Shown one piece after another: positions 1-5,119 of a stretch of 5,123 nt of DNA (positions are counted from its first letter, which is position 1; the number at the start of each line of letters is the position of its first letter). This stretch comes from Clostridioides sp. (GTDB lineage: Bacteria > Bacillota > Clostridia > Peptostreptococcales > Peptostreptococcaceae). The stretch lies in contig JAISUA010000173.1 in the NCBI GenBank assembly GCA_031272305.1, forward strand, positions 1 through 5,123. The letters run 5' to 3'. Made by a program: the position numbers and the translations under genes. The notes beneath the pieces are model-generated. The model was not told the origin of the DNA. It made no database searches and saw nothing but the letters and a program-made list of their open reading frames with translations.

Positions 1-1234
1 GAGCAGAACCTTCTCCCCAATATTCTTTCATATAATTTCCGTTGATGTTTACTTTGTTTGTTGGACTTTCGTCAAAACGAGCAAAATATCTTCCAAGCAT
101 GATGAAGTCAGCACCCATAGCAAGAGCAAGAGTAATATGATGATCGTAAACTATACCACCATCTGAACAGATAGGAATATATACTCCTGTTTTCTTGAAA
201 TATTCATCTCTAGCTTCTGCAACTTCTATAACAGAACTAGCTTGTCCTCTACCTATTCCTTTTTGTTCACGAGTGATACAGATAGATCCTCCACCTATAC
301 CAATTTTGATGAAATCAGCACCAGCATCAGCAAGATAGTTGAATGCTTCTTTGTCAACTACATTTCCTGCTCCAACTTTGACAGTATCGCCATAGTTTTC
401 ACGAATGTAGTCTATAGTCATTTTTTGCCATTCTGAATATCCTTCAGATGAGTCTATACATAGAATATCTACACCAGCTTCAACTAATGCAGGAACACGT
501 TCTGCATAATCTCTTGTATTTATTCCAGCACCTACAACATATCTCTTAGAAGAATCTAAAAGTTCAAGAGGATTTTGTTTGTTTGAATCGTAGTCTTTAC
601 GGAATACAAAATACATCAAATGATTATCGTCATCTACTACAGGTAGTGAGTTTAATTTGTTATCCCAAATTATATTGTTAGCTTCTTTAAGAGAAACATC
701 TTTCTTTGCATAGATTAATTTTTCAAATGGTGTCATAAAATCTTTGACTTTTGTGTCTACATCCATTCTACTAACTCTGTAATCTCTGCTTGTAACAACT
801 CCAAGTAATTTACCTGTAGAAGTTCCATCATCAGTGACAGCCATAGTAGCGTGACCTTTTAATTGTTTTAATTCTAAAACGTCTGCAAGAGTATTGTCTG
901 GTGTAAGATTTGATTCACTAATAACAAATCCAGCCTTGTGTGATTTTACTTTTGCAACCATTGCTGCTTGATCTTCTATTGATTGAGAACCATATATAAA
1001 AGATATTCCACCTTCTTTTGCAAGAGCAACTGCCATTTTGTCATCAGATACAGCTTGCATAACAGCAGAAGTTAGAGGTATATTCATAGAAAGTTCAGGT
1101 TCTTCACCTTTTTTGAATTTAACAACAGGTGTTTTTAAACTTACGTTATTAGGAATACATTCCTTAGAAGAATAACCTGGAACTAATAAATATTCATTAA
1201 ATGTGTAAGATGGTGTGGAGAAATAATACGCCAC
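1..1234 (-). CDS. guaB: IMP dehydrogenase, 5'-partial view (first 411 residues), T. foetus-like subtype
   Basis: Oxidises IMP to XMP with NAD+, the committed step of guanine nucleotide synthesis, in the cytosol. Translating the minus strand from GTG at 1234 gives 411 codons before the window edge; family members are about 500 residues, so roughly the last 90, including the mobile flap with its Arg-Tyr pair, are outside. Visible: N-terminal barrel strand FNEYLLVPG (12-20), a CBS-domain insert at about 95-220 (MTPFEKL near 167-173, LPVVDDD near 197-203), NAD-site D261-S262-S263, K310, the catalytic loop GIGGGSICITREQ with nucleophile Cys319, IMP-ribose Asp358 in CSDGG, and GRYFARF at 381-387. 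The subtype is unusual: the usual bacterial MDTVTE and GPGSICTTR are replaced by MQAVSD and GGGSICITR. From memory, Cys319, Asp261, Asp358 and Lys310 have the same numbers in the Tritrichomonas foetus enzyme. The start is chosen from AAAGGAG 10 nt upstream. The reading frame is intact throughout. Confidence 0.97.
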   Translation of the reverse strand, partial: MAYYFSTPSYTFNEYLLVPGYSSKECIPNNVSLKTPVVKFKKGEEPELSMNIPLTSAVMQAVSDDKMAVALAKEGGISFIYGSQSIEDQAAMVAKVKSHKAGFVISESNLTPDNTLADVLELKQLKGHATMAVTDDGTSTGKLLGVVTSRDYRVSRMDVDTKVKDFMTPFEKLIYAKKDVSLKEANNIIWDNKLNSLPVVDDDNHLMYFVFRKDYDSNKQNPLELLDSSKRYVVGAGINTRDYAERVPALVEAGVDILCIDSSEGYSEWQKMTIDYIRENYGDTVKVGAGNVVDKEAFNYLADAGADFIKIGIGGGSICITREQKGIGRGQASSVIEVAEARDEYFKKTGVYIPICSDGGIVYDHHITLALAMGADFIMLGRYFARFDESPTNKVNINGNYMKEYWGEGSA

Positions 1235-1244
1235 TTATAATCAA

Positions 1245-1251
1245 CTCCTTT
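1245..1251 (-). promoter_or_regulatory. Ribosome binding site fixing the GTG start of guaB
   Basis: The minus strand reads AAAGGAG ten bases before GTG at 1234-1232. No in-frame ATG lies nearby upstream, and the protein begins M-A-Y-Y-F-S as expected for the family, so a GTG start is well supported. Confidence 0.8.
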
Positions 1252-1300
1252 TATTTTTTAACTTTTATTTTTCTAAAATTTTTTATAAACATTTAGTAAT

Positions 1301-1334
1301 ATTATATTATAACGTATTTTAATGATAAAATAAA
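1301..1334 (-). promoter_or_regulatory. Candidate guaB promoter
   Basis: On the minus strand two overlapping perfect TATAAT hexamers lie at 1311-1306 and 1306-1301, about 70 bases before the guaB start. The -35 candidates 17 bp further up (TTTATT at 1334-1329, TTTATC at 1329-1324) are weak. The region is so AT-rich that chance matches are likely, so only the general position is supported. No purine-riboswitch-like fold or long leader was recognised. Confidence 0.4.
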
Positions 1335-1363
1335 GGAGTTTTAAAAAATAAAAGTTATATTTT

Positions 1364-1404
1364 ATTAATTTAAGTTATTTTTTTAAAAAATAACTTAAAT
1401 TAAT
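1364..1404. repeat. Perfect AT-rich inverted repeat, 20-nt arms
   Basis: Bases 1364-1383 and 1385-1404 are exact reverse complements around one central base. Each arm begins ATTAATTTAAGTTA and runs into a T or A tract, with a single G:C pair in the stem. It follows no gene end: it lies between two divergent genes, 13 bases before the TTGACA box. It could be a cruciform or hairpin element, a regulator site, or a terminator for unseen transcription, but the lack of GC pairs makes a strong intrinsic terminator unlikely. Confidence 0.85.
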
Positions 1405-1416
1405 GCACAAAAAATC

Positions 1417-1446
1417 TTGACACTTTCAATTTTTTATAGACATAAT
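1417..1446 (+). promoter_or_regulatory. Predicted sigma-A promoter for the phosphohexomutase gene
   Basis: A perfect TTGACA (1417-1422) is followed after 18 bp by CATAAT (1441-1446), five of six matches to TATAAT. Transcription would start near 1453, leaving a leader of about 200 bases. A second perfect TATAAT at 1503-1508 lies against the first AAACGTTT repeat but has only a weak -35 (TTATTG at 1481-1486, 16-bp spacing), so it is a less likely alternative. Confidence 0.6.
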
Positions 1447-1492
1447 TGTATTAATTATATTATTATGAAGATATGAGATATTATTGGTAGTG

Positions 1493-1545
1493 TAAACGTT
1501 TGTATAATTTTTAATTTTTAAACGTTTGTGTGATTTTTTAATTTT
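1493..1545 (+). repeat. 26-bp tandem repeat with palindromic AAACGTTT cores (candidate operator)
   Basis: TAAACGTTTGT occurs at 1493-1503 and again at 1519-1529, exactly 26 bp apart. Each copy is followed by a similar AT run (ATAATTTTTAATTTT and GTGATTTTTTAATTTT), so the whole unit is repeated about twice. Each copy contains the 8-bp palindrome AAACGTTT. The central CG and the context TGTAAACGTTTGTA partly match LacI-family operators, including the CcpA cre consensus TGWAANCGNTNWCA (two mismatches, near the 3' end). The repeats lie inside the leader of the predicted transcript, where a bound repressor could act as a roadblock. The regulator is inferred, not shown. Confidence 0.55.
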
Positions 1546-1557
1546 CGCTAGAGCGAA
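1544..1557. promoter_or_regulatory. 14-bp inverted repeat TTCGCTAGAGCGAA
   Basis: Perfect 6-bp arms (TTCGCT and AGCGAA) flank AG. This is one of the few GC-containing palindromes in a very AT-rich leader, about 100 bp upstream of the phosphohexomutase start. It may be a regulator site or a small leader hairpin. It matches no operator I can name. Confidence 0.4.
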
Positions 1558-1653
1558 CTATTATTCTAAAAGTATTAATAAAAAATTAACACAAATTATT
1601 TTAAACTATCAAAAATTTTATTTTTTTACTGGAATGAAAGGAACAAGAAGATT

Positions 1654-3165
1654 ATGTTGAAATTACAAAATGGATCAGATATAAGAGGAATAGCTTATCC
1701 AAATGATGAGAAAGAAGTAAACTTGACTTTAGAAAATGCTGAATATATTTTTAGTGCGTTTTTAGTTTGGTTAGAAGATAAATTAAAAAAAGAGCCTTGT
1801 AATATGAGGATAGCTCTAGGAACAGATTCTAGAATAACAGGCAGAGAATTTCAATTGTTAGGAATAAATATTTATTCTTCTAAACAAGTAGAAGTGATGG
1901 ACTGCAAAATGGCTACAACTCCTGCTATGTTTATGACAACAGTGATGGAAGATTACGATTGTGATGCTTCTATTATGATAACAGCAAGCCACCTTCCTTA
2001 CTATTACAATGGATTCAAATTTTTCACAAAAGATGGTGGACTTAATAAACAAGATATAACAGAAATTCTAAAAATCGCACAAGATTTAAAAGAAAAATCA
2101 AATAAAACAGATGAAAACACAAACAAATTTTCTGGTAAAATTTCAGAACCAAATCTAATAGAAGACTATTCAAATCTTTTATTAGAAAAAATCAGAAAAA
2201 ATGTAAATTCTTCAAGAAATTACGATAAGCCATTAGAAAATATAAAAATACTTGTTGACGCTGGAAATGGGGCTGGAGGTTTCTTTGCTGATAAAATACT
2301 TCAAAGACTTGGAGCAAACACTTCTGGAAGTCAATTTTTGAATCCTGATGGGATGTTTCCAAATCACGTACCAAATCCAGAAAACAAAACAGCAATGAAA
2401 AGTATTTGTGATGCAGTTGTAAAAAACGGAAGTGATTTAGGAATTATATTCGATACAGATGTTGATAGAGCTGCTTTAGTTGGAAAATCTGGCAAACCTA
2501 TAAATAAAGATGCTTTAATTGCACTTATATCATCAATAATTTTGTCAGAACATCCAAACACAACAATAGTTACAGATTCAATAACTTCTGTTGGACTTGC
2601 AAAATTTATTGAAGCTAATGGTGGAAATCATCATAGATTCAAAAGAGGTTACAAAAATGTAATCAATGAAGCTATAAGATTGAACGACGAAGGAATAGAA
2701 TCTCATCTTGCAATAGAAACTTCAGGTCATGCTGCTCTTAAAGAAAATTATTTCTTAGATGATGGAGCATATTTGATTGCTAAAATTCTTATTGAAGTAG
2801 CAAAATTAAATGAACAAGGAAAATCTATTGAAAGTTTGATTGAAGAGTTAGAACAGCCTAAAGAAGAAGGAGAATATAGAATAGAAATAGCAGTATCCGA
2901 TTTCAAAAATTACGCTGAAATGATAATAAATGATTTGAAGTCATATGTAAAAAGCAAAAATAATTGGAGCGAAGTTGAGAAGAATTATGAAGGAATTCGT
3001 GTAAACTGTATGGATGAAAAAGAAGAAGGATGGTTTTTACTAAGAGTTTCTCTACACGAACCTCTTTTAGTTTTGAACATAGCATCAAAACAAGAAAACG
3101 GAGTAAAAGAAATATATAATTCATTAAAAGAATTTCTATCAACTTACGAATTAAAAAATATTTAA
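1654..3165 (+). CDS. Alpha-D-phosphohexomutase (phosphoglucomutase/phosphomannomutase family)
   Basis: Interconverts hexose 1- and 6-phosphates through a phosphoserine enzyme, feeding sugar nucleotides for envelope polysaccharide or glycogen; glucose versus mannose preference cannot be settled by eye. The 503 residues carry the four-domain layout: domain I (about 1-145) with SDIRG (8-12) and the active-site loop TASHLP, phosphoserine Ser112; domain II (about 165-275) with Mg-binding D267-T-D269-V-D271-R272; domain III with sugar loop E355-T-S357-G-H359 and ENYFLDDGAYL; domain IV (about 405-500) with the phosphate-binding region EGIRVN (446-451) and RVSLHEP (464-470). DTDVDR instead of the commoner DGDxDR, and the ETSGH/ENYFLDDGAY block, fit the subfamily also found in cyanobacteria and plants (from memory). 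The length is normal and all catalytic motifs are present. AAAGGA lies 11 nt before the ATG. Transcribed alone, ending at the terminator near 3222. Its last codons fall in a tandem duplication. Confidence 0.93.
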   Translation: MLKLQNGSDIRGIAYPNDEKEVNLTLENAEYIFSAFLVWLEDKLKKEPCNMRIALGTDSRITGREFQLLGINIYSSKQVEVMDCKMATTPAMFMTTVMEDYDCDASIMITASHLPYYYNGFKFFTKDGGLNKQDITEILKIAQDLKEKSNKTDENTNKFSGKISEPNLIEDYSNLLLEKIRKNVNSSRNYDKPLENIKILVDAGNGAGGFFADKILQRLGANTSGSQFLNPDGMFPNHVPNPENKTAMKSICDAVVKNGSDLGIIFDTDVDRAALVGKSGKPINKDALIALISSIILSEHPNTTIVTDSITSVGLAKFIEANGGNHHRFKRGYKNVINEAIRLNDEGIESHLAIETSGHAALKENYFLDDGAYLIAKILIEVAKLNEQGKSIESLIEELEQPKEEGEYRIEIAVSDFKNYAEMIINDLKSYVKSKNNWSEVEKNYEGIRVNCMDEKEEGWFLLRVSLHEPLLVLNIASKQENGVKEIYNSLKEFLSTYELKNI

Positions 3166-3195
3166 AACAACTTACGAATTAAAAAACATTTAAAA
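3140..3195 (+). repeat. 28-bp tandem duplication across the phosphohexomutase stop codon
   Basis: Bases 3140-3167 and 3168-3195 are identical except one T/C difference. The unit starts CAACTTACGAATTAAAAAA and contains the codons for TYELKNI plus the TAA stop. Because 28 is not a multiple of three, the second copy repeats the same peptide and stop in the +1 frame. Reading on in frame past the TAA would add 12 residues before the TGA at 3202-3204. Confidence 0.9.
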
Positions 3196-3221
3196 CAAGT
3201 TTGAATGATTAAAAAGAAAAG

Positions 3222-3271
3222 AAAAAGCTTGGAAACATATCGTTGCAATGATATATTTTCAAGCTTTTTTT
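3222..3271 (+). terminator. Intrinsic terminator after the phosphohexomutase gene, possibly bidirectional
   Basis: AAGCTTGGAAACATATC pairs with GATATATTTTCAAGCTT to give a 17-bp stem with one G-U pair and one C-A mismatch. The flanking A5 and T7 runs extend it, and the T run supplies the rightward U tract. It lies 57 bases after the stop. The purine run before the stem (AAAAAGAAAAGAAAAAG) reads as a U-rich tract on the other strand, so it may also stop leftward transcription from the gene at 3426-4088, although 155 bases separate that stop codon from the hairpin. Confidence 0.85.
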
Positions 3272-3287
3272 GGTTATAAGTTTCAAA

Positions 3288-3357
3288 TTCAAGTGAATCT
3301 TATTCAAGTGAATCTTATAATAGAGTTCTTTTATTAGATTCAAGTTAATCTTATAAT
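3288..3357. repeat. Three copies of a short palindromic repeat (TTCAAGTGAATCTTA)
   Basis: TTCAAGTGAATCTTA occurs at 3288-3302, immediately again at 3303-3317 (continuing TAAT to 3321), and as TTCAAGTTAATCTTATAAT at 3339-3357. The first two copies contain the perfect inverted repeat ATTCA-AG-TGAAT. The third changes one base inside the arm (TTAAT) but has a G at 3338 that can pair with the C after the arm, extending it to GATTCAAGTTAATC. The repeats lie between convergent genes, downstream of both stops, so a promoter operator role is not obvious. Confidence 0.8.
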
Positions 3358-3425
3358 GGATTTATTTTTTCATAACACTAACCATATGAATATTATAGAG
3401 TATCTAAATATTTTATTTTTATATT

Positions 3426-4088
3426 TTATTCTGCTAATTCCATGTATCCACTTGGATGAAAATAATATACTTTTGAATTATCAGAGTTAACATAGTATCC
3501 TATATCTCCATCAACATTTGGTAAGAATACATAACCTTTGTATCCATTTTCCTTCAAATAATCAAAATCATCTTCATTTCCTTGATAGTAAAATTCTAAG
3601 TCAGGATAATATTTTTTCAAAATTTCAAGAGCATCTTGTTTGCTCATTTTACTCTTAACTGTATTATTTGAATTTACGTCAGCTTTTTTGTTATCTTTAT
3701 TATTTTTATCGTTATTATCTATATTTTTGTTATCGTTACTATTGTTATTGTTGTTATTTATATTTTTATTATCTGTTGTATTTTCATTATTATTTGTTTT
3801 TATATTTAATTTGTCATTGCTATTTTCTTTAGTTTCATAAGTTGTTTTTACATAATTATTTATATCTTTTTCATCATTTGAGTTACTATTTATAGCGTTT
3901 TCGTTATTTGAAACACTATTTAAATCTTTAGAAGTATTTTCATTTTCGCTTTTTAATGATTGTTCTGTTTTTTCATTTTTGTCATTATATTTGTTTTGTT
4001 TTTCTTGAGCGTACATTAACTTGAAAAACGGAATCAAACTTACTCCTATAATTAAAGCTATTGCTGATATTTTTTTTGATTTTCTCAT
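3426..4088 (-). CDS. Secreted or membrane-anchored Asn-rich protein, function unknown
   Basis: I do not recognise this 220-residue protein. It starts MRKSKK, then has a hydrophobic stretch at 7-26 ending MYA before Gln28: a Sec signal peptide with a possible type I cleavage after Ala27, or an uncleaved anchor (Met at -3 is not ideal). There is no lipobox Cys and no LPxTG. Residues 28-143 are a low-complexity linker of Asn, Lys, Asp, Glu and Ser, about one third Asn, with an Asn6 run at 111-116. The C-terminal 75 residues look folded: a helix SKQDALEILKKYYP (149-162), then aromatic, probably beta-rich sequence with GYKGYVFLPNVDGDIGYYVN (182-201) and KVYYFHPSGYM (206-216). This resembles a small surface domain displayed on a flexible stalk. 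A start 9 codons upstream (TTG at 4115) would place the AAAGGGG ribosome site inside the gene, so ATG at 4088 is preferred. It is divergent from the phosphatase gene. Confidence 0.85.
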   Translation of the reverse strand: MRKSKKISAIALIIGVSLIPFFKLMYAQEKQNKYNDKNEKTEQSLKSENENTSKDLNSVSNNENAINSNSNDEKDINNYVKTTYETKENSNDKLNIKTNNNENTTDNKNINNNNNNSNDNKNIDNNDKNNKDNKKADVNSNNTVKSKMSKQDALEILKKYYPDLEFYYQGNEDDFDYLKENGYKGYVFLPNVDGDIGYYVNSDNSKVYYFHPSGYMELAE

Positions 4089-4098
4089 AATAAATTCA

Positions 4099-4105
4099 CC
4101 CCTTT
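4099..4105 (-). promoter_or_regulatory. Ribosome binding site deciding the start of the Asn-rich protein
   Basis: AAAGGGG on the minus strand lies 10 bases before ATG at 4088-4086. It excludes the longer reading from TTG at 4115, which would begin MLNQRGEFI and has no good site of its own. The shorter start also places the basic residues and hydrophobic core of the signal peptide at the true N terminus. Confidence 0.8.
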
Positions 4106-4117
4106 GATTTAACAATG

Positions 4118-4132
4118 AATATCATAGATATT
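4118..4132. promoter_or_regulatory. Inverted repeat AATATC-ATA-GATATT
   Basis: Perfect 6-bp arms around 3 bases, in the presumed 5' leader of the Asn-rich protein gene, between its candidate -10 box and its ribosome binding site. It could be an operator or a weak hairpin. In DNA this AT-rich a chance palindrome of this size is quite possible. Confidence 0.3.
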
Positions 4133-4162
4133 ATCTTCCATCTATTTATTTTTTATACATTA

Positions 4163-4171
4163 ATAATACCA
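4163..4171 (-). promoter_or_regulatory. Candidate extended -10 promoter for the Asn-rich protein
   Basis: The minus strand reads TGGTATTAT, an extended -10 (TGn plus TATTAT, five of six), 74 bases before the ATG. No good -35 is found 17 bp upstream, which is tolerated when the TGn element is present. The expected -35 position is immediately next to the palindrome at 4192-4205. Confidence 0.4.
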
Positions 4172-4191
4172 CAATACTTGCAAATAAGTGG

Positions 4192-4205
4192 TTACAGCTC
4201 TGTAA
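4192..4205. promoter_or_regulatory. Palindrome A, TTACAGCTCTGTAA (candidate operator)
   Basis: Perfect TTACAG/CTGTAA arms around CT. It is the first of three sites with a similar half-site (TTACA/TGTAA with a 4-bp centre). It lies just upstream of the -35 position of the leftward promoter, and 21 bp centre to centre from palindrome B, about two helical turns. Confidence 0.5.
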
Positions 4206-4212
4206 TATCAAA

Positions 4213-4226
4213 TTGCAATATTGTAA
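4213..4226. promoter_or_regulatory. Palindrome B, TTGCAATATTGTAA (candidate operator)
   Basis: The arms TTGCA and TGTAA have one imperfect pair and contain the inner palindrome CAATATTG. Its outer pattern TTRCA-N4-TGTAA matches palindrome A. It sits in mid-intergenic space, about 37 bp upstream of the rightward -35 box. Confidence 0.4.
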
Positions 4227-4255
4227 ACAATTTTGTCTTAGAAAAAAATAGTTTA

Positions 4256-4269
4256 TAACAAATTTGTTA
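4256..4269. promoter_or_regulatory. Palindrome C, TAACAAATTTGTTA (candidate operator on the -35 box)
   Basis: A perfect 14-bp palindrome. Its right half contains the predicted -35 hexamer TTGTTA (4264-4269) of the phosphatase promoter, so a bound protein would compete with RNA polymerase. Outside the 4-bp centre it differs from palindrome A only at the symmetric positions 2 and 13 (TAACA/TGTTA against TTACA/TGTAA). Confidence 0.5.
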
Positions 4270-4292
4270 CCATTTAAAAACTATGATATAAT
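4264..4292 (+). promoter_or_regulatory. Predicted sigma-A promoter for the phosphatase gene
   Basis: TTGTTA (4264-4269), a 17-bp spacer, then a perfect TATAAT (4287-4292) preceded by TG at 4284-4285, giving an extended -10 (TGATATAAT). The start site would be near 4299, leaving a leader of about 45 bases before ATG 4344. Confidence 0.7.
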
Positions 4293-4343
4293 TGATATAT
4301 TATAATTAATACATAAAAATTTTACAAATAGAAAGGTTAGATT

Positions 4344-5084
4344 ATGGAGAATTTTAGAGATTTAGGTGGTATAATTTCAAATGATGGAAGGTTTGTAAAG
4401 AAGAATTATTTCTTCAGATCAGCAAACTTGGATAATATTACGCAAGAAGATAGAGCTTTGCTTAAAAAATTAAACATAAAGAGTATTATAGATTACAGAA
4501 GTGATATAGAATCCAAAAATAATATTGAAATCGAGGGAGTAGATATCATAAGAATACCTGCTATGAACTTTGACTCTGATAATTATGTTAAATTTGGTTC
4601 TATAGAAGAAATGATCAAAAATATGGCTACAGACAAAAGAGCTTATGAATTTTTAAAAAACAGATATTATCAATTACCTTTAAAAAATAAAGCATATCAC
4701 AAATTAGTTGAAATAGTAAGAACTCCTGAAAAGCTTCCAGTGATAAATCACTGTATGGCAGGAAAAGACAGAACGGGTTTTGGAAGTGCTTTGATACTTA
4801 TGATTTTAGGTGTATCAAGAGAAAATATAATGATTGATTACCTAAAAAGCAATGTCTATGCAGATTTAGAGATTGATAAATTATTCAAAAAAATACCAGA
4901 ATTGAACAAATATGATAGAGAAAGTTTGAATTATATATTTGGAGTGAATGAGGACTATATAAACGAATCATTTAAATCTATAGATGAAAATTACGGTGGA
5001 ACAGAAAAATACCTAAAGAACGAATTTAATTTTACAAACAAGGAAATAGAAGAAATTAGAAAGACATATTTAGATGAAAAATAA
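4344..5084 (+). CDS. Tyrosine/dual-specificity protein phosphatase (HCxAGKDRTG type)
   Basis: Hydrolyses phosphotyrosine, and in some relatives phosphoserine/threonine or phosphoinositides, through a cysteinyl-phosphate intermediate. The 246 residues begin NFRDLGG (3-9), the usual opening of the bacterial family that includes Mycobacterium MptpB and Listeria LipA. SIIDYRSDIE (47-56) follows. The P-loop H136-C137-MAGKD-R143-T-G is a complete CX5R signature, with nucleophile Cys137, phosphate-binding Arg143 and the Lys141-Asp142 pair typical of this family; the C-terminal region (about 160-246) is helical. It has no signal peptide, so it is probably cytosolic, unlike LipA and MptpB which are secreted. 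The length is normal and no catalytic residue is missing. AAAGG lies 7 nt before the ATG. It has its own promoter, divergent from the Asn-rich protein gene. The substrate cannot be deduced, and no kinase gene is in the window. Confidence 0.92.
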   Translation: MENFRDLGGIISNDGRFVKKNYFFRSANLDNITQEDRALLKKLNIKSIIDYRSDIESKNNIEIEGVDIIRIPAMNFDSDNYVKFGSIEEMIKNMATDKRAYEFLKNRYYQLPLKNKAYHKLVEIVRTPEKLPVINHCMAGKDRTGFGSALILMILGVSRENIMIDYLKSNVYADLEIDKLFKKIPELNKYDRESLNYIFGVNEDYINESFKSIDENYGGTEKYLKNEFNFTNKEIEEIRKTYLDEK

Positions 5085-5093
5085 ATTTCATAG

Positions 5094-5119
5094 AAAAAAG
5101 ATTAACAAAAAAGATTAAT
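5094..5119 (+). repeat. 13-bp tandem repeat after the phosphatase gene
   Basis: AAAAAAGATTAAC (5094-5106) is followed directly by AAAAAAGATTAAT (5107-5119). It begins 9 bases after the stop codon. No terminator hairpin is visible before the window ends, so it cannot be said whether the transcript continues into a further gene. Confidence 0.75.

Larger units (their letters stand above)
1235..1653. other. Divergent intergenic region between guaB and the phosphohexomutase gene
   Basis: These 419 bases contain no ORF of credible length. They hold, from left to right, the guaB leader and promoter, a perfect AT-only inverted repeat, a strong rightward promoter, a 26-bp tandem repeat with AAACGTTT cores, the palindrome TTCGCTAGAGCGAA and the ribosome binding site of the right-hand gene (AAAGGA at 1637-1642). 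The distance from the predicted rightward start site (about 1453) to the ATG at 1654 is about 200 bases, a long leader for a metabolic gene. An AAAGGAG at 1333-1339 on the plus strand has no start codon at a suitable distance. Confidence 0.8.

Noticed and set aside
242..436. 64-codon plus-strand ORF
   Set aside because: It lies entirely inside guaB on the opposite strand, where the motifs of IMP dehydrogenase are unbroken; no ribosome binding site and no recognisable protein.
1333..1339. AAAGGAG on the plus strand suggesting a small gene upstream of the phosphohexomutase
   Set aside because: No start codon follows at a usable distance and no open frame of meaningful length; it lies in the guaB promoter region on the other strand.
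1858..3142. Four minus-strand ORFs of 64-79 codons
   Set aside because: All overlap the phosphohexomutase coding region, whose catalytic motifs are intact, and none has a plausible start site or domain.
3288..3357. Possible CRISPR array
   Set aside because: Units are only 15-19 bases, two are directly adjacent with no spacer, and there are no cas genes.
3640..3840. 66-codon plus-strand ORF encoding an almost pure Leu/Phe/Ser hydrophobic peptide that looks like membrane segments
   Set aside because: It is the antisense of the Asn-rich linker (AAT/AAC codons read backwards give Leu, Val, Ile and Phe); composition alone explains it.
4089..4115. Nine-residue N-terminal extension (TTG start) of the Asn-rich protein
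   Set aside because: The strong AAAGGGG site lies inside this extension and points to the ATG at 4088; the signal peptide is also better placed from there.
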